Positions 16,773 to 27,733 of a DNA stretch of 64,000 nucleotides are shown piece after piece; positions within the stretch are counted from its first letter, which is position 1; every line of letters starts with the position of its first letter. Below the pieces are notes generated by a model. The model did no database searches, had not been told where the DNA came from, and worked only from the letters and a program-made list of their open reading frames with translations. The position numbers were made by a program, and so were the translations under genes. Location of the stretch: positions 242,237 to 306,236 of the forward strand of contig NZ_PVEP01000005.1 of the NCBI RefSeq assembly GCF_002973535.1, read 5' to 3'. The stretch comes from Albidovulum denitrificans (lineage in GTDB: Bacteria > Pseudomonadota > Alphaproteobacteria > Rhodobacterales > Rhodobacteraceae).

Positions 16773-18221
16773 ATGACCCTCGATCCGATCAATCCTCGCT
16801 ACGAATACGCCCCCGACGTTGAGCCCGCCGATGGCCTGCGCTCCACCGTCTATGACAAGGTCCACGGGATCTTGTTCCTGACTTCGGTCGCCGCCATCGA
16901 AGAGGTCAAGACCGGCGATTTCCTCGTCACCATGCGCGCGAAGAGCATCGCCGACCTCGATGCCAACGCGCCCACGCCGGAGCCGGAGCCGGTCGATCCG
17001 CCGGTGGAGCCTGAACCCGAGCCTGAGCCGGAACCCGAACCACAGCCTGAGCCGGTCGATCCTGATCCGACGCCTGACCCCGATCCTGTTCCCTCGCCGA
17101 CGCCGATCCCCGGCAGGGCGACCTCCGTTCAGGACGTGATCGACGGCATCAAGAGCAGCCGGGGTCGTGACATCATCATGGCGCCCGGCGACTACCCGGC
17201 GCTGAACCTCTCCGGCCTGGGCGCCGGGCCGGAGACGATGATCGTGGCGGACCCGGATACCGTCACTTTCAAGCGGGTGCGGATCACCGGAACGCCGTCG
17301 ATCGTCTTTAGGGACGTGAACGCCTGCCCGGACGCCGACAGCCGCCCGTTGATGTCTGGCAACATGCACCCGATGATCGTGGTGGCCGATGCGGCCAGCC
17401 CCGGCATCATCTGGTCCGGCGGCCGGATCATGTCGCGCCGTGACGGTCTCGACTACCTGCTCTTCGACCGTGACCAGATCGCGTCGGCGGAATGGATGGG
17501 GATGCGGCTGAGCGGCGCTGACAGCGCGGCCTTGGGCGTTCATGTCGCTGCGGTGTGGAAGGCCATCAACCTCGACGGCCATCGCGCCATCGCGCGTCAC
17601 AACAAGACCGAGGGCATGACCTGCGACGCTCTCAACTGGACCGCCCATGATGCCGTCATCGAGGATAACGACGCCTGGAACTTTCTGTATATCAGCGAGG
17701 ACCATAAAGACACTGGTCAAACCTGGCCGATGTTCGATGCGGCCGGAAAATACGTTGGCTCCAAGGGAACAGGTCGCGTTGTCCTTCGGACCATCTACCG
17801 TAGGAACCGCAGCGTGGACTGGCAGGCCGACCCCATGCACCCGTTCCGGGCCGCCGCCCAGGGCTTCAATGGTCACAATGGTCCCCACGAGGACATGGTG
17901 ATCGAGGATAACGAGGCGTGGGTCGCCGCTGGCTGGGGCGCGAACTGGAACGCGACCCGGAACTCGTCCTTCCGGCGAAACAAGATCTACTACACCGATG
18001 GCCCGACCAACATCCGGCCCGATGTCAGCATGTTCCCGAACTCTGGCAACCCCGTTAATCCGGCCGTCCACCCGGTCCTGAACATCTCCGGCCAGGGCAA
18101 CACGGTCGAGGACAACGTGGCCCCGTCAATCCGGCTGAACAATGTCAGCCTGATCGGCCAGAACGGGAACCGGAAGCCCGACTATGCGACGGCGGTGCGG
18201 CCGGTCCTCTCGGCCGGGTAG
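16773..18221 (+). CDS. right-handed beta-helix phage protein with Glu-Pro linker
   Basis: A 482-residue protein. ATG at 16773 has AAGGAGATCCTGAC upstream, better than the frame start at 16752 inside the previous gene. Residues 1-66 form a small N-terminal domain, 67-114 a Glu/Pro/Asp-Pro repeat linker, and 115-482 a pectate-lyase-like beta-helix (RDIIMAPGDYPALNLSG, HRAIARHNKTEG, DMVIEDNEAW). The N-terminal part could attach it to the tail and the helix could bind or cut a polysaccharide. No catalytic residues were assigned. Confidence 0.6.
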   Translation: MTLDPINPRYEYAPDVEPADGLRSTVYDKVHGILFLTSVAAIEEVKTGDFLVTMRAKSIADLDANAPTPEPEPVDPPVEPEPEPEPEPEPQPEPVDPDPTPDPDPVPSPTPIPGRATSVQDVIDGIKSSRGRDIIMAPGDYPALNLSGLGAGPETMIVADPDTVTFKRVRITGTPSIVFRDVNACPDADSRPLMSGNMHPMIVVADAASPGIIWSGGRIMSRRDGLDYLLFDRDQIASAEWMGMRLSGADSAALGVHVAAVWKAINLDGHRAIARHNKTEGMTCDALNWTAHDAVIEDNDAWNFLYISEDHKDTGQTWPMFDAAGKYVGSKGTGRVVLRTIYRRNRSVDWQADPMHPFRAAAQGFNGHNGPHEDMVIEDNEAWVAAGWGANWNATRNSSFRRNKIYYTDGPTNIRPDVSMFPNSGNPVNPAVHPVLNISGQGNTVEDNVAPSIRLNNVSLIGQNGNRKPDYATAVRPVLSAG

Positions 18222-18263
18222 CCTGACCCCTGAAGCTCGGCCTTCCGGCGTCAGCCGGGAGGC

Positions 18264-18287
18264 CAGAGGGCGCGCCAACGCCCTCTG
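18264..18287 (+). terminator. hairpin after tail fibre operon
   Basis: CAGAGGGCG and CGCCCTCTG form a 9-bp stem around a 6-base loop, 43 bases after the beta-helix gene. No T-run follows, so this may be a terminator of modest strength or a 3' end stabiliser. It is the clearest structure in the 157-bp gap before the methyltransferase gene. Confidence 0.45.
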
Positions 18288-18378
18288 ACACGGGGCAGCG
18301 TTAACACCCCCGCCGACCAGCTGAAGCTTATGGTCGCTCCCCCCTGAGCTCAGGGACGCGCTTTAAGGCACGATTCGC

Positions 18379-19209
18379 ATGTCCGGGAAAAGCCCCCATT
18401 CAATACACCCTTCAATGCCCTCTTTAACGGCCGTGGAACCCGTCGCTCCGGTGGCCCCATGGCTCGGCGGAAAACGCAACCTCGCCAAGCGCATCGTGGC
18501 CCGGATCGATGCGATCGATCACGCCACCTATGCCGAGCCCTTCGTGGGCATGGGAGGCATCTTCCTGCGGCGGACACGACGTCCGCGAGCTGAGGTGATC
18601 AACGACTACGGCCGCGACGTCGCCAACCTCTTCCGCATCCTGCAGCGCCACTACCCCCAATTCATCGAGACGCTGCGGTTCCAGCTCACCACCCGCGCGG
18701 AATTCGAGCGGCTGGTGGCCACCAACCCCGAGACGCTGACCGATCTGGAGCGGGCGGGCCGGTTTCTCTACCTCCAGCGCACCGCCTTCGGTGGCAAGGT
18801 CTCCGGCCGCAACTTCGGCGTCGATAAGACGAGGCCCGGCCGGTTCAACCTCAGCACGCTGGAGCCAATGCTGGAAGACCTGCACAGCCGCCTTGCGGGC
18901 GTCGTGATCGAGTGCCTGGACTTCGAGCGGTTCCTCGATCGGTACGACGGCGAGGGGACGCTCTTCTACCTCGATCCGCCCTACTGGGGCTGCGAGGGGG
19001 ACTACGGCAAGGCGCTCTTCAGTCGGGCCGACTTCACGCGGCTGGCGACTCGGCTGGCACAACTGAAGGGCCGGTTCATCCTGTCGATCAACGACCTGCC
19101 AGAGGTGCGGGAGGTGTTCGCCGCCTTTGAGATCGAGGCATTGACGACGACCTATTCGATCGGGGAGAAGCCGACAGCAGCGGCAGAGCTACTGGTGACC
19201 AACCTCTGA
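18379..19209 (+). CDS. Dam-like DNA N6-adenine methyltransferase (prophage)
   Basis: A 276-residue D12-class methyltransferase. The SAM-binding motif I form is PWLGGKRNLAKRI (residues about 27-39) with EPFVGMGGIFLRR following, and the catalytic DPPYWG is at 199-204. Dam-type enzymes methylate adenine, usually in GATC; target specificity cannot be read here. As the last gene before the prophage end it probably protects phage DNA from host restriction, as mom does at the right end of Mu. The start at 18379 lacks a strong ribosome site; residue 13 (18415) is an alternative. No endonuclease partner is visible. Confidence 0.85.
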   Translation: MSGKSPHSIHPSMPSLTAVEPVAPVAPWLGGKRNLAKRIVARIDAIDHATYAEPFVGMGGIFLRRTRRPRAEVINDYGRDVANLFRILQRHYPQFIETLRFQLTTRAEFERLVATNPETLTDLERAGRFLYLQRTAFGGKVSGRNFGVDKTRPGRFNLSTLEPMLEDLHSRLAGVVIECLDFERFLDRYDGEGTLFYLDPPYWGCEGDYGKALFSRADFTRLATRLAQLKGRFILSINDLPEVREVFAAFEIEALTTTYSIGEKPTAAAELLVTNL

Positions 19210-19220
19210 AAATCGGATGT

Positions 19221-19268
19221 TGCAAGTATCTTTGTCACACACTGCAAGTTTTGCTGTCACGCCACACA
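19221..19268 (+). repeat. putative transposase-binding sites and right end of the prophage
   Basis: Two direct repeats, TGCAAGTATCTTTGTCACAC (19221-19240) and TGCAAGTTTTGCTGTCACGC (19243-19262), are spaced by 22 bases, as are R1 and R2 of Mu. CACACA at 19263-19268 would give an outer end that reads TGTG on the other strand, matching the TG...CA ends of transposable phages, with the inner site about five bases in. The exact boundary needs the left end, which is outside the window. They follow the last phage gene by 11 bases. Confidence 0.5.
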
Positions 19269-19276
19269 GGCGGCGC

Positions 19277-19285
19277 TTATCCACA
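19277..19285 (+). other. perfect DnaA-box sequence
   Basis: TTATCCACA is identical to the strongest E. coli DnaA box and lies nine bases outside the proposed prophage end. A single 9-mer could occur by chance in 64 kb, though less often in GC-rich DNA. Whether it acts on the gene downstream is unknown. Confidence 0.3.
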
Positions 19286-19325
19286 AAATATTGCTTTACA
19301 GAGACCCTGGTGGCCTGCACCATAT

Positions 19326-19365
19326 CTTGTAAGGGCGGCGTCGGGCAGACGCCGATCCTTGTAAG
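19326..19365 (+). promoter_or_regulatory. direct CTTGTAAG repeats flanking a hairpin upstream of ybjN-like gene
   Basis: CTTGTAAG occurs at 19326-19333 and again at 19358-19365, 32 bases apart (about three helical turns). Between them CGGCGTC and GACGCCG form a 7-bp stem with a 5-base loop (19336-19354). The array ends 58 bases before the next start codon, so it could be an operator or leader structure. No regulator is assigned. Confidence 0.35.
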
Positions 19366-19423
19366 CGTTCCCTGCCTCTTGTGGGTCATGACCCGCCGGG
19401 GGCAAGATAAGCAGAGGCCGGGC

Positions 19424-19927
19424 ATGTCAGTATCTGAGAGCTATCTTCACACCGACGACCTGCACCCGATCGACATTGTCGAAACGCTTGCCGCGCATCA
19501 CGACTGGGATTTTGACCGGGTGACGGACGACCAGATCGCGATGGCGGTCGAAGGGCAGTGGCGGACCTATTCGATCACGCTTGCCTGGTCGCCCTATGAC
19601 GAGACGTTGCGCCTGATCTGCACGTTCGAGATGGACCCGCCGGAGGAGCGCGTGCCTGCCCTTTACGACACGCTGAACCGCACCAATGACATGGTCTGGA
19701 GCGGCGCGTTCACCTATTGGCGCGAACAGCGGATGATGGTCTGGCGCTATGGCCTGTCGCTTGCCGGGGGGCAGATCGCCGGGGCCGAACAGATCGACCG
19801 CATGATCACCGAGGCCGTGACCTCCGCCGAACGCTTCTACCCCGCCTTCCAGCTTGTCTGCTGGGGTAATGACAGCCCCGAACGGGCGCTTGAGATGGCG
19901 ATGGGGCAGGCCTTCGGTCGCGCCTGA
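19424..19927 (+). CDS. YbjN domain protein
   Basis: A 167-residue protein typical of the YbjN family conserved in Rhodobacterales, beginning MSVSESYLHTDDLHPIDIVE and containing QWRTYSITLAWSPYDETLRL near the middle. YbjN-like proteins fold like type III secretion chaperones, but their role in this group is not established. I chose ATG at 19424, where conservation starts; a frame open from 19217 reads through the presumed prophage end and is shadow. It is the first host gene after the prophage and lies 69 bp ahead of proC, the usual order in this family. Confidence 0.8.
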   Translation: MSVSESYLHTDDLHPIDIVETLAAHHDWDFDRVTDDQIAMAVEGQWRTYSITLAWSPYDETLRLICTFEMDPPEERVPALYDTLNRTNDMVWSGAFTYWREQRMMVWRYGLSLAGGQIAGAEQIDRMITEAVTSAERFYPAFQLVCWGNDSPERALEMAMGQAFGRA

Positions 19928-19996
19928 ACCGGGCGGTTTTGGGGTTTTCCTTCCCGCGATGATCACGCATCTTCCCTGCCGAAAGGGAGGTGCGCC

Positions 19997-20809
19997 ATGG
20001 ATATGACGACGGTGCGCGACAGGGGCCTTGTGCTTCTTGGCTGCGGCAAGATGGGGTCTGCCATGCTGGCGGGCTGGCTGAAGGGCGGCTTGCCGGCGGG
20101 CAGCGTCTTCGTGGTCGATCCGAACCCCTCCGACTGGCTGAAGGGGCAGGGCGTTCATCTGAACGCGGGCCTGCCCGACGATCCCGCCATCGTCCTCGTC
20201 GCGGTCAAGCCGCAGATGATGGCCGAGGCACTGCCGCGTCTGAAGATGCTTGGCAACGGTCGGACGCTGTTCCTGTCGGTCGCCGCCGGGACCCGCATCG
20301 CCTATTATGAGGCCACGCTGGGCGCGAAGACGCCGATCGTGCGGGCGATGCCGAACACGCCTGCCGCCATCGGCCGGGGTATCACCGCCATCTGCGGCAA
20401 CGGGCAGGCGAGCGAGGCGCATCTGGCGCTGTCCGAGGCGCTGTTGTCGGCGGTGGGGCAGGTCGTCAGGCTGGACGGCGAACATCAGATGGACGCGGTG
20501 ACGGCGGTGTCCGGTTCCGGCCCCGCCTATGTCTTCCACCTGATCGAGACGTTGGCAGCGGCGGGGGCGGCCGAGGGGCTGCCTGCCGATCTGGCGATGA
20601 CGCTTGCCAAGGCGACTGTCGCGGGGGCCGGTGCGCTGGCCGAAGAGGCCGATGAGGATCCCGGCCAGTTGCGCGTCAACGTGACCTCGCCCGGCGGCAC
20701 GACGGCCGCCGCGCTGGCGGTGCTGATGGATGAAGGGCAGGGCTTCCCGGCGCTGTTGAAAAGGGCCGTCCATGCGGCGGCCGAACGCGGAAAGGAACTT
20801 GGCCAATGA
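19997..20809 (+). CDS. proC: pyrroline-5-carboxylate reductase
   Basis: A 270-residue enzyme that reduces 1-pyrroline-5-carboxylate to proline with NAD(P)H, the last step of proline synthesis, in the cytoplasm. The N-terminal Rossmann motif is LLGCGKMGSAMLAGWL (about residues 12-27) and the family signature SGSGPAYVFHLIE lies near residue 175, followed by an all-helical dimerisation domain. Length matches the family. AAAGGGAGGTG gives a strong ribosome site. The stop overlaps the ATG of the downstream tRNA-binding-domain gene, so the two are co-translated. Confidence 0.95.
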   Translation: MDMTTVRDRGLVLLGCGKMGSAMLAGWLKGGLPAGSVFVVDPNPSDWLKGQGVHLNAGLPDDPAIVLVAVKPQMMAEALPRLKMLGNGRTLFLSVAAGTRIAYYEATLGAKTPIVRAMPNTPAAIGRGITAICGNGQASEAHLALSEALLSAVGQVVRLDGEHQMDAVTAVSGSGPAYVFHLIETLAAAGAAEGLPADLAMTLAKATVAGAGALAEEADEDPGQLRVNVTSPGGTTAAALAVLMDEGQGFPALLKRAVHAAAERGKELGQ

Positions 20810-21141
20810 CGATCAGCTTCGACGATTTCCTGAAGGTGGACATCCGCGTTGGCCGTATCACAAAGGCGGAACCTTTCCCCGAGGCACGCAAACCCGCCTT
20901 CAAGCTCTGGGTCGATTTCGGCGGTGAGATCGGGGAGAAGAAATCCTCTGCCCAGATCACCAGGCACTACACGCTTGAGGACCTGGTGGGGCGGCAGGTC
21001 CTTGCCGTCGTCAACTTCCCCCCGCGCCAGATCGGGCCGGTGAAGTCCGAGGTGCTGGTCCTGGGCGTCCCGGATGAAGAGGGTGAGGTGGTCCTGATCG
21101 GGCCGGGCCACGGGGTGCCGCTGGGCGGGCGGCTGTTCTGA
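20806..21141 (+). CDS. CsaA-like tRNA-binding domain protein
   Basis: A 111-residue protein made of a single OB-fold tRNA-binding domain (FLKVDIRVGRITKAEPFPEA at the N-terminus, VNFPPRQIGPVKSEVLVLG in the C-terminal half). Stand-alone proteins of this kind are known as CsaA, a dimeric tRNA-binding and proposed chaperone-like protein. It is translationally coupled to proC (ATGA). The stop TGA is at once followed by the first copy of the 87-bp palindromic element. Confidence 0.85.
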   Translation: MTISFDDFLKVDIRVGRITKAEPFPEARKPAFKLWVDFGGEIGEKKSSAQITRHYTLEDLVGRQVLAVVNFPPRQIGPVKSEVLVLGVPDEEGEVVLIGPGHGVPLGGRLF

Positions 21142-21227
21142 AGCGTTTCGGGTTTGCGTTGGAAACCAAGCATCAGAATTCGAACGAAATAAGTTCAAAT
21201 TCTGATTCAGTGCAAACCCGAAATGCT
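21142..21227. repeat. 87-bp palindromic element, copy 1
   Basis: Outer inverted repeats AGCGTTTCGGGTTTGC and GCAAACCCGAAATGCT enclose a second pair built on TCAGAATTCGAAC and GTTCAAATTCTGA, so the whole element can fold into one long hairpin. It starts on the base after the CsaA-like stop and ends inside the 3' end of tdk, whose last six codons and stop it supplies. It carries a GATTC (GANTC) at 21204-21208. Confidence 0.85.
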
Positions 21228-21827
21228 AGAGGCCTCGTCTGCCGGATCACGATCCCCGATCTCCTCGCGCCAATGGCGGCGGCAGAGCGAGACATAGGTC
21301 TCGTTCCCGCCGATCTGCACCTGCGCACCGTCCCGGAGCGCCTTGCCGTCCGGGCCGCGGCGCACGACCATCGTCGCCTTCTTTCCGCAATGACAGATGG
21401 TGCGCACCTCGCGCATCTCGTCGGCCAGCGCCAGAAGGGCGGCAGAGCCGGGGAACAGCTCGCCCCGGAAGTCCACCCGCAGCCCGTAGCACATGACGGG
21501 CAGACCAAGGTCATCGACCGCGCGGGCCAGTTGCCAGACCTGATCGCGCGACAGGAATTGCGCCTCATCGAGAAAGACGCAATCGACCGGGCCGGCCGCT
21601 TGCCGCGCCTTGAGGCAGGCGAAAAGGTCGGTTCCGACGTCGAAAAGGTCCGCGTCCTGGGCGATGCCGATACGGCTTGCGATCCGGCCGCGACCGCTGC
21701 GATCATCAAGTTTCGCGGTCAGCAGATAGGTCGACATGCCCCGTTCGCGGTAGTTGTGCGAGGCTTGCAGAAGCAGCGTCGACTTGCCCGCGTTCATCGT
21801 CGAATAGTGGAAGTAAAGCTTGGCCAT
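21207..21827 (-). CDS. tdk: thymidine kinase
   Basis: A 206-residue type II thymidine kinase, which phosphorylates thymidine in the salvage pathway. P-loop STMNAGKS at residues 9-16, catalytic DEAQ at 87-90, and the zinc site CHC at 145-147 with CRRH at 182-185. I chose the ATG at 21827 because conservation starts with MAKLYFHYS; the longer frame to 22040 is low-complexity. The last residues, SISGLH, and the stop codon are encoded by the palindromic repeat, so the native C-terminus has been replaced or trimmed by the element. Confidence 0.95.
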   Translation of the reverse strand: MAKLYFHYSTMNAGKSTLLLQASHNYRERGMSTYLLTAKLDDRSGRGRIASRIGIAQDADLFDVGTDLFACLKARQAAGPVDCVFLDEAQFLSRDQVWQLARAVDDLGLPVMCYGLRVDFRGELFPGSAALLALADEMREVRTICHCGKKATMVVRRGPDGKALRDGAQVQIGGNETYVSLCRRHWREEIGDRDPADEASSISGLH

Positions 21828-22099
21828 GGCCACGGCATACAGCAAGCCCGCCGTGCCGCAAGGGCAAATCCGGGGCGGCATGGTGAGGGATGCCGTGCGG
21901 CTGCCGGAAGGCCCGGCTCTGCCGTTCCCAGGCGGCAGACGCACGACAACCCCACCCTTCTCCGGTTCAGGACGCCGGCAACTCATAACGCGCCCCAGGT
22001 GCGGCGGGGCGATTAAAAAATGACAAATGCCGCGCAGCAAACTAAGGGGAAGGTCAGGCGCGTTTTCCCACGTCGGAGCGGTAAGGGTAGGTTCGGAAT

Positions 22100-22558
22100 A
22101 TGCAAAAACAACTGTCCAGCTATCTGAAAAAGCACAGCGAGGCGTTGGTGAAGGATGTCGGGATCGAGGCCGCGGCGGCGCTTTGCGGAAAGTCGAAGGC
22201 GACGCTGGGGCGGTATTATTCCGACGACCCGGACCATGCCGAACGCTTCATGCCGATCGACGTCGTGGCGGCGCTGGAAACCGCCGCGCGCTTCCCGCAT
22301 GTGACCGCCGCGCTGGCCGATATTCGCGGGATCACGCTGTCCCATGACGGGACCCGCAGCAATGCCGGGGCGGGGGGCGTGAACTCGGACGTGGTGGCGC
22401 TGTCGCAGCGGTTCGCGATGCTGATGGCCGAATACAACCAGTCGATCGAGGACGGCAAGATCTCCATCAACGAGGCCAAGCGGCTTCTGACCGAGACGCT
22501 GGCGATCCAGAAGGTGCTGATCGACATGAAGCTGCATCTGGAGGATGAGGCGGTCTGA
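22100..22558 (+). CDS. conserved hypothetical protein, CII-like regulator candidate
   Basis: A 152-residue protein beginning MQKQLSSYLKKHSEALVKDVG. Residues about 20-45 (EAAAALCGKSKATLGRYYSD) look like a helix-turn-helix in which the second helix starts at SKATLGRY, and the C-terminal half is a helical Glu/Lys-rich stretch (ISINEAKRLLTETLAIQKVLID) that could mediate dimers. The pattern recalls phage CII-type regulators that have become chromosomal in Rhodobacteraceae. No ligand or target can be deduced. It is divergent from tdk with a 272-bp gap in which I see no gene. Confidence 0.55.
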   Translation: MQKQLSSYLKKHSEALVKDVGIEAAAALCGKSKATLGRYYSDDPDHAERFMPIDVVAALETAARFPHVTAALADIRGITLSHDGTRSNAGAGGVNSDVVALSQRFAMLMAEYNQSIEDGKISINEAKRLLTETLAIQKVLIDMKLHLEDEAV

Positions 22559-22955
22559 GGCCTGCGCGTTCGGGCGGCGGGGCGGTGTAGGGAGGGCGTC
22601 GGGGTTTTGTAGCTACAGAGGGGGGCTGATCTGGGCGATGGTGTCCCTTGAAGAGACGGGCCGCCCGAGACCCGAACCCGCCCGGTCCCCTTGGACCGGG
22701 CAGCGCCCGACCTCCCGGCCCTCCGCGTTCGCTCCGGGCATTCGGGGCGGAAACCGTCCACCGGACGGTTTCTGTTCGCCCCTCATCCCCCATGGGCGGG
22801 CGCTTCTCGCCCACCCCTCGGGCCGGGCGCTGCCCTGTGTTGGGCATATGCCTGTTGGGAACGAGGGGTAGGGCGGGCTGCTCTCCCGGCCCGATCCTTG
22901 CGGATCGTGCGTTCGACGCTGACGACCTTCCACTGGAAGGTCGTCCGGGCGCGTC
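22559..22955. other. gene-free stretch with three strong hairpins
   Basis: About 400 bp with no convincing gene; frames here are Arg/Pro-rich on both strands. It contains a stem CCCGGTCC/GGACCGGG near 22682-22700, a 10-bp stem GAAACCGTCC/GGACGGTTTC with a 3-base loop (22750-22772) and an 11-bp stem GACGACCTTCC/GGAAGGTCGTC with a 3-base loop (22921-22945). The last lies 11 bases past the carB stop and may end its transcript. The mosaic of short palindromes looks like intergenic repeats. Confidence 0.5.
22921..22945 (-). terminator. 11-bp stem hairpin behind carB
   Basis: A perfect 11-bp stem with the 3-base loop ACT, 11 bases downstream of the carB stop codon. There is no clear T-run after it on the minus strand, so it may act as a processing barrier or a weak terminator rather than a classical intrinsic terminator. 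Confidence 0.5.
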
Positions 22956-26297
<3,342 letters not shown>

Positions 26298-26370
26298 GGC
26301 TCCGGCCCCCAATTCGCAAATTGTCGGGGGTTATAGACGGAACGGGCCGGGGCGCAAGGGCAGAAGGACG

Positions 26371-27660
26371 TCAGGCGGCGCGTCGCGCCCTGACATAAAG
26401 GGTGAGGAGAACGGCGAGCCAGCCGGGGCAGGCAAGCCAGACGTAATTCGCGACGGGCCAGGGCAGGAAGCCGATGGTCAGGAAGACGAACCGAGTTGAC
26501 GGCAAGGCTATGGCAAGGCCAAGAAGCAGCCCCGCGCGCGGCGACAGGCGCGCGATCAGGCCCGGCAGGAGGAGAAGCGGCAGAAGGTAGTAATGCTGCC
26601 AGCCGAGCGGGCCGAAGAGCGTAAGGATGAGCCAGAGCGCGAAAAGCCCCGTCGCGCGCCGTTCCGGGCCGGGTTTGTCCTTCAGGGCCATCAGGAAGGC
26701 GGTGGTCAGGGCCAGCGCGGTCAGCGTGAGGCCGGTCGACAGCCAGCCGGGGATCGGGGCGAGAATGGCAAAGTGGCTTTGCGTATCGAAGGCGGGGCCG
26801 AGGCCGAGGGCCGCTCCGAGAGACATCAGCGCGGGCAGAAGCGAGACGTTCACAGCGCTCATCAGCGCGCCTTCGCGGATCAGGCCAAGGCTGTTGAGGA
26901 AGGTTTCGTGCAGCGCGGTGCCGGTCACGGCGAGGCTGAGAAGGCCAAGGGCGGCGCCGAAGGCGGCGAAGGATAGCGTCGCACGGTACTGCCGGTCGAG
27001 AAGGAGAATCAGCACCAGCGCCGCCGGTGTCAGTTTGATCGCGGCGGCAAGCGCCAGCGCGGCCCCGGCGGCGATGGGCCGGTCCGCATCCAGACAGGTG
27101 AAGCAGAGAAGGACAAGGAAGCCCACGGTAATCGTCGGCTGATTGTGCCAGAGCGCGATGTAGGACTGCGTGCTGGCCAGAAGGATCACGATGCCAATCA
27201 GCGCCCAGGTCAGCATCGGCATCGTGGCAGGCCGCATCAGCCGCGCCGCCATCAGGACCGAGGCGGCCAGCATCGGCATCTGGATCAGCAACACGGCATC
27301 GGCAAAGGCTTGCGGACCCATCAGGTCGGTCACCGGGCCCAGAAGTGCTGCCCAAAGCGGCGGGTAGACATAGGGGAACGTGACCTTGCCCGCGATGCCG
27401 AGATCGGCCATCACCGGGTCCCAGCTTGCCGCATGGCCACCGAAAAACCCCGGCGGGGCGGCATAGATCAGGTCGCTCTGCCCGGTCTGCCAGAGATGCC
27501 CGGCGATGTAGAGGGCCGAAAGGTCATCGGGCCAATGCCCCCATTGCCGCCAGATCGCATAAAGCGTCCAGAGCGCGAGCAGCACCACCGCCCGGCGCAG
27601 GTCCTGCGCAGGGGACACGGCGGTCATGGCGACCGCGGGGGAGGGCTCGGCAATGTCCAT
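26371..27660 (-). CDS. GT87-like integral membrane glycosyltransferase (DUF2029)
   Basis: About 429 residues with ten or more hydrophobic segments. The first large loop has LSALYIAGHLWQTGQSDLIYA, the acidic position typical of GT87/GT-C polyprenol-phosphate mannosyltransferases, and PYVYPPLWAALLGPV follows. Such enzymes transfer sugars from lipid carriers on the outer face of the inner membrane; substrate unknown here. Start uncertain: 27660 (MDIAEPS) or 27627 (MTAVSP). It follows the cyclopropane fatty acid synthase gene by 73 bp on the same strand and may share its transcript. Confidence 0.75.
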   Translation of the reverse strand: MDIAEPSPAVAMTAVSPAQDLRRAVVLLALWTLYAIWRQWGHWPDDLSALYIAGHLWQTGQSDLIYAAPPGFFGGHAASWDPVMADLGIAGKVTFPYVYPPLWAALLGPVTDLMGPQAFADAVLLIQMPMLAASVLMAARLMRPATMPMLTWALIGIVILLASTQSYIALWHNQPTITVGFLVLLCFTCLDADRPIAAGAALALAAAIKLTPAALVLILLLDRQYRATLSFAAFGAALGLLSLAVTGTALHETFLNSLGLIREGALMSAVNVSLLPALMSLGAALGLGPAFDTQSHFAILAPIPGWLSTGLTLTALALTTAFLMALKDKPGPERRATGLFALWLILTLFGPLGWQHYYLLPLLLLPGLIARLSPRAGLLLGLAIALPSTRFVFLTIGFLPWPVANYVWLACPGWLAVLLTLYVRARRAA

Positions 27661-27733
27661 GAATGGGAGATTTGAACCCCCATTCTGGCGGCAATGTGGC
27701 GGATGCGCGAACAATCTGCGGAGGGCGCCCCCC

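Noticed and set aside
1..19209. Gene transfer agent cluster
   Set aside because: Tail order is similar, but gp35-gp37-type Mu head genes, fibre genes, a Dam methyltransferase and transposase-like end repeats indicate a transposable prophage.
21828..22099. N-terminal extension of Tdk up to 22040
   Set aside because: The added 71 residues are Arg/Pro-rich and precede the conserved MAKLYFHYS start; extension not supported.
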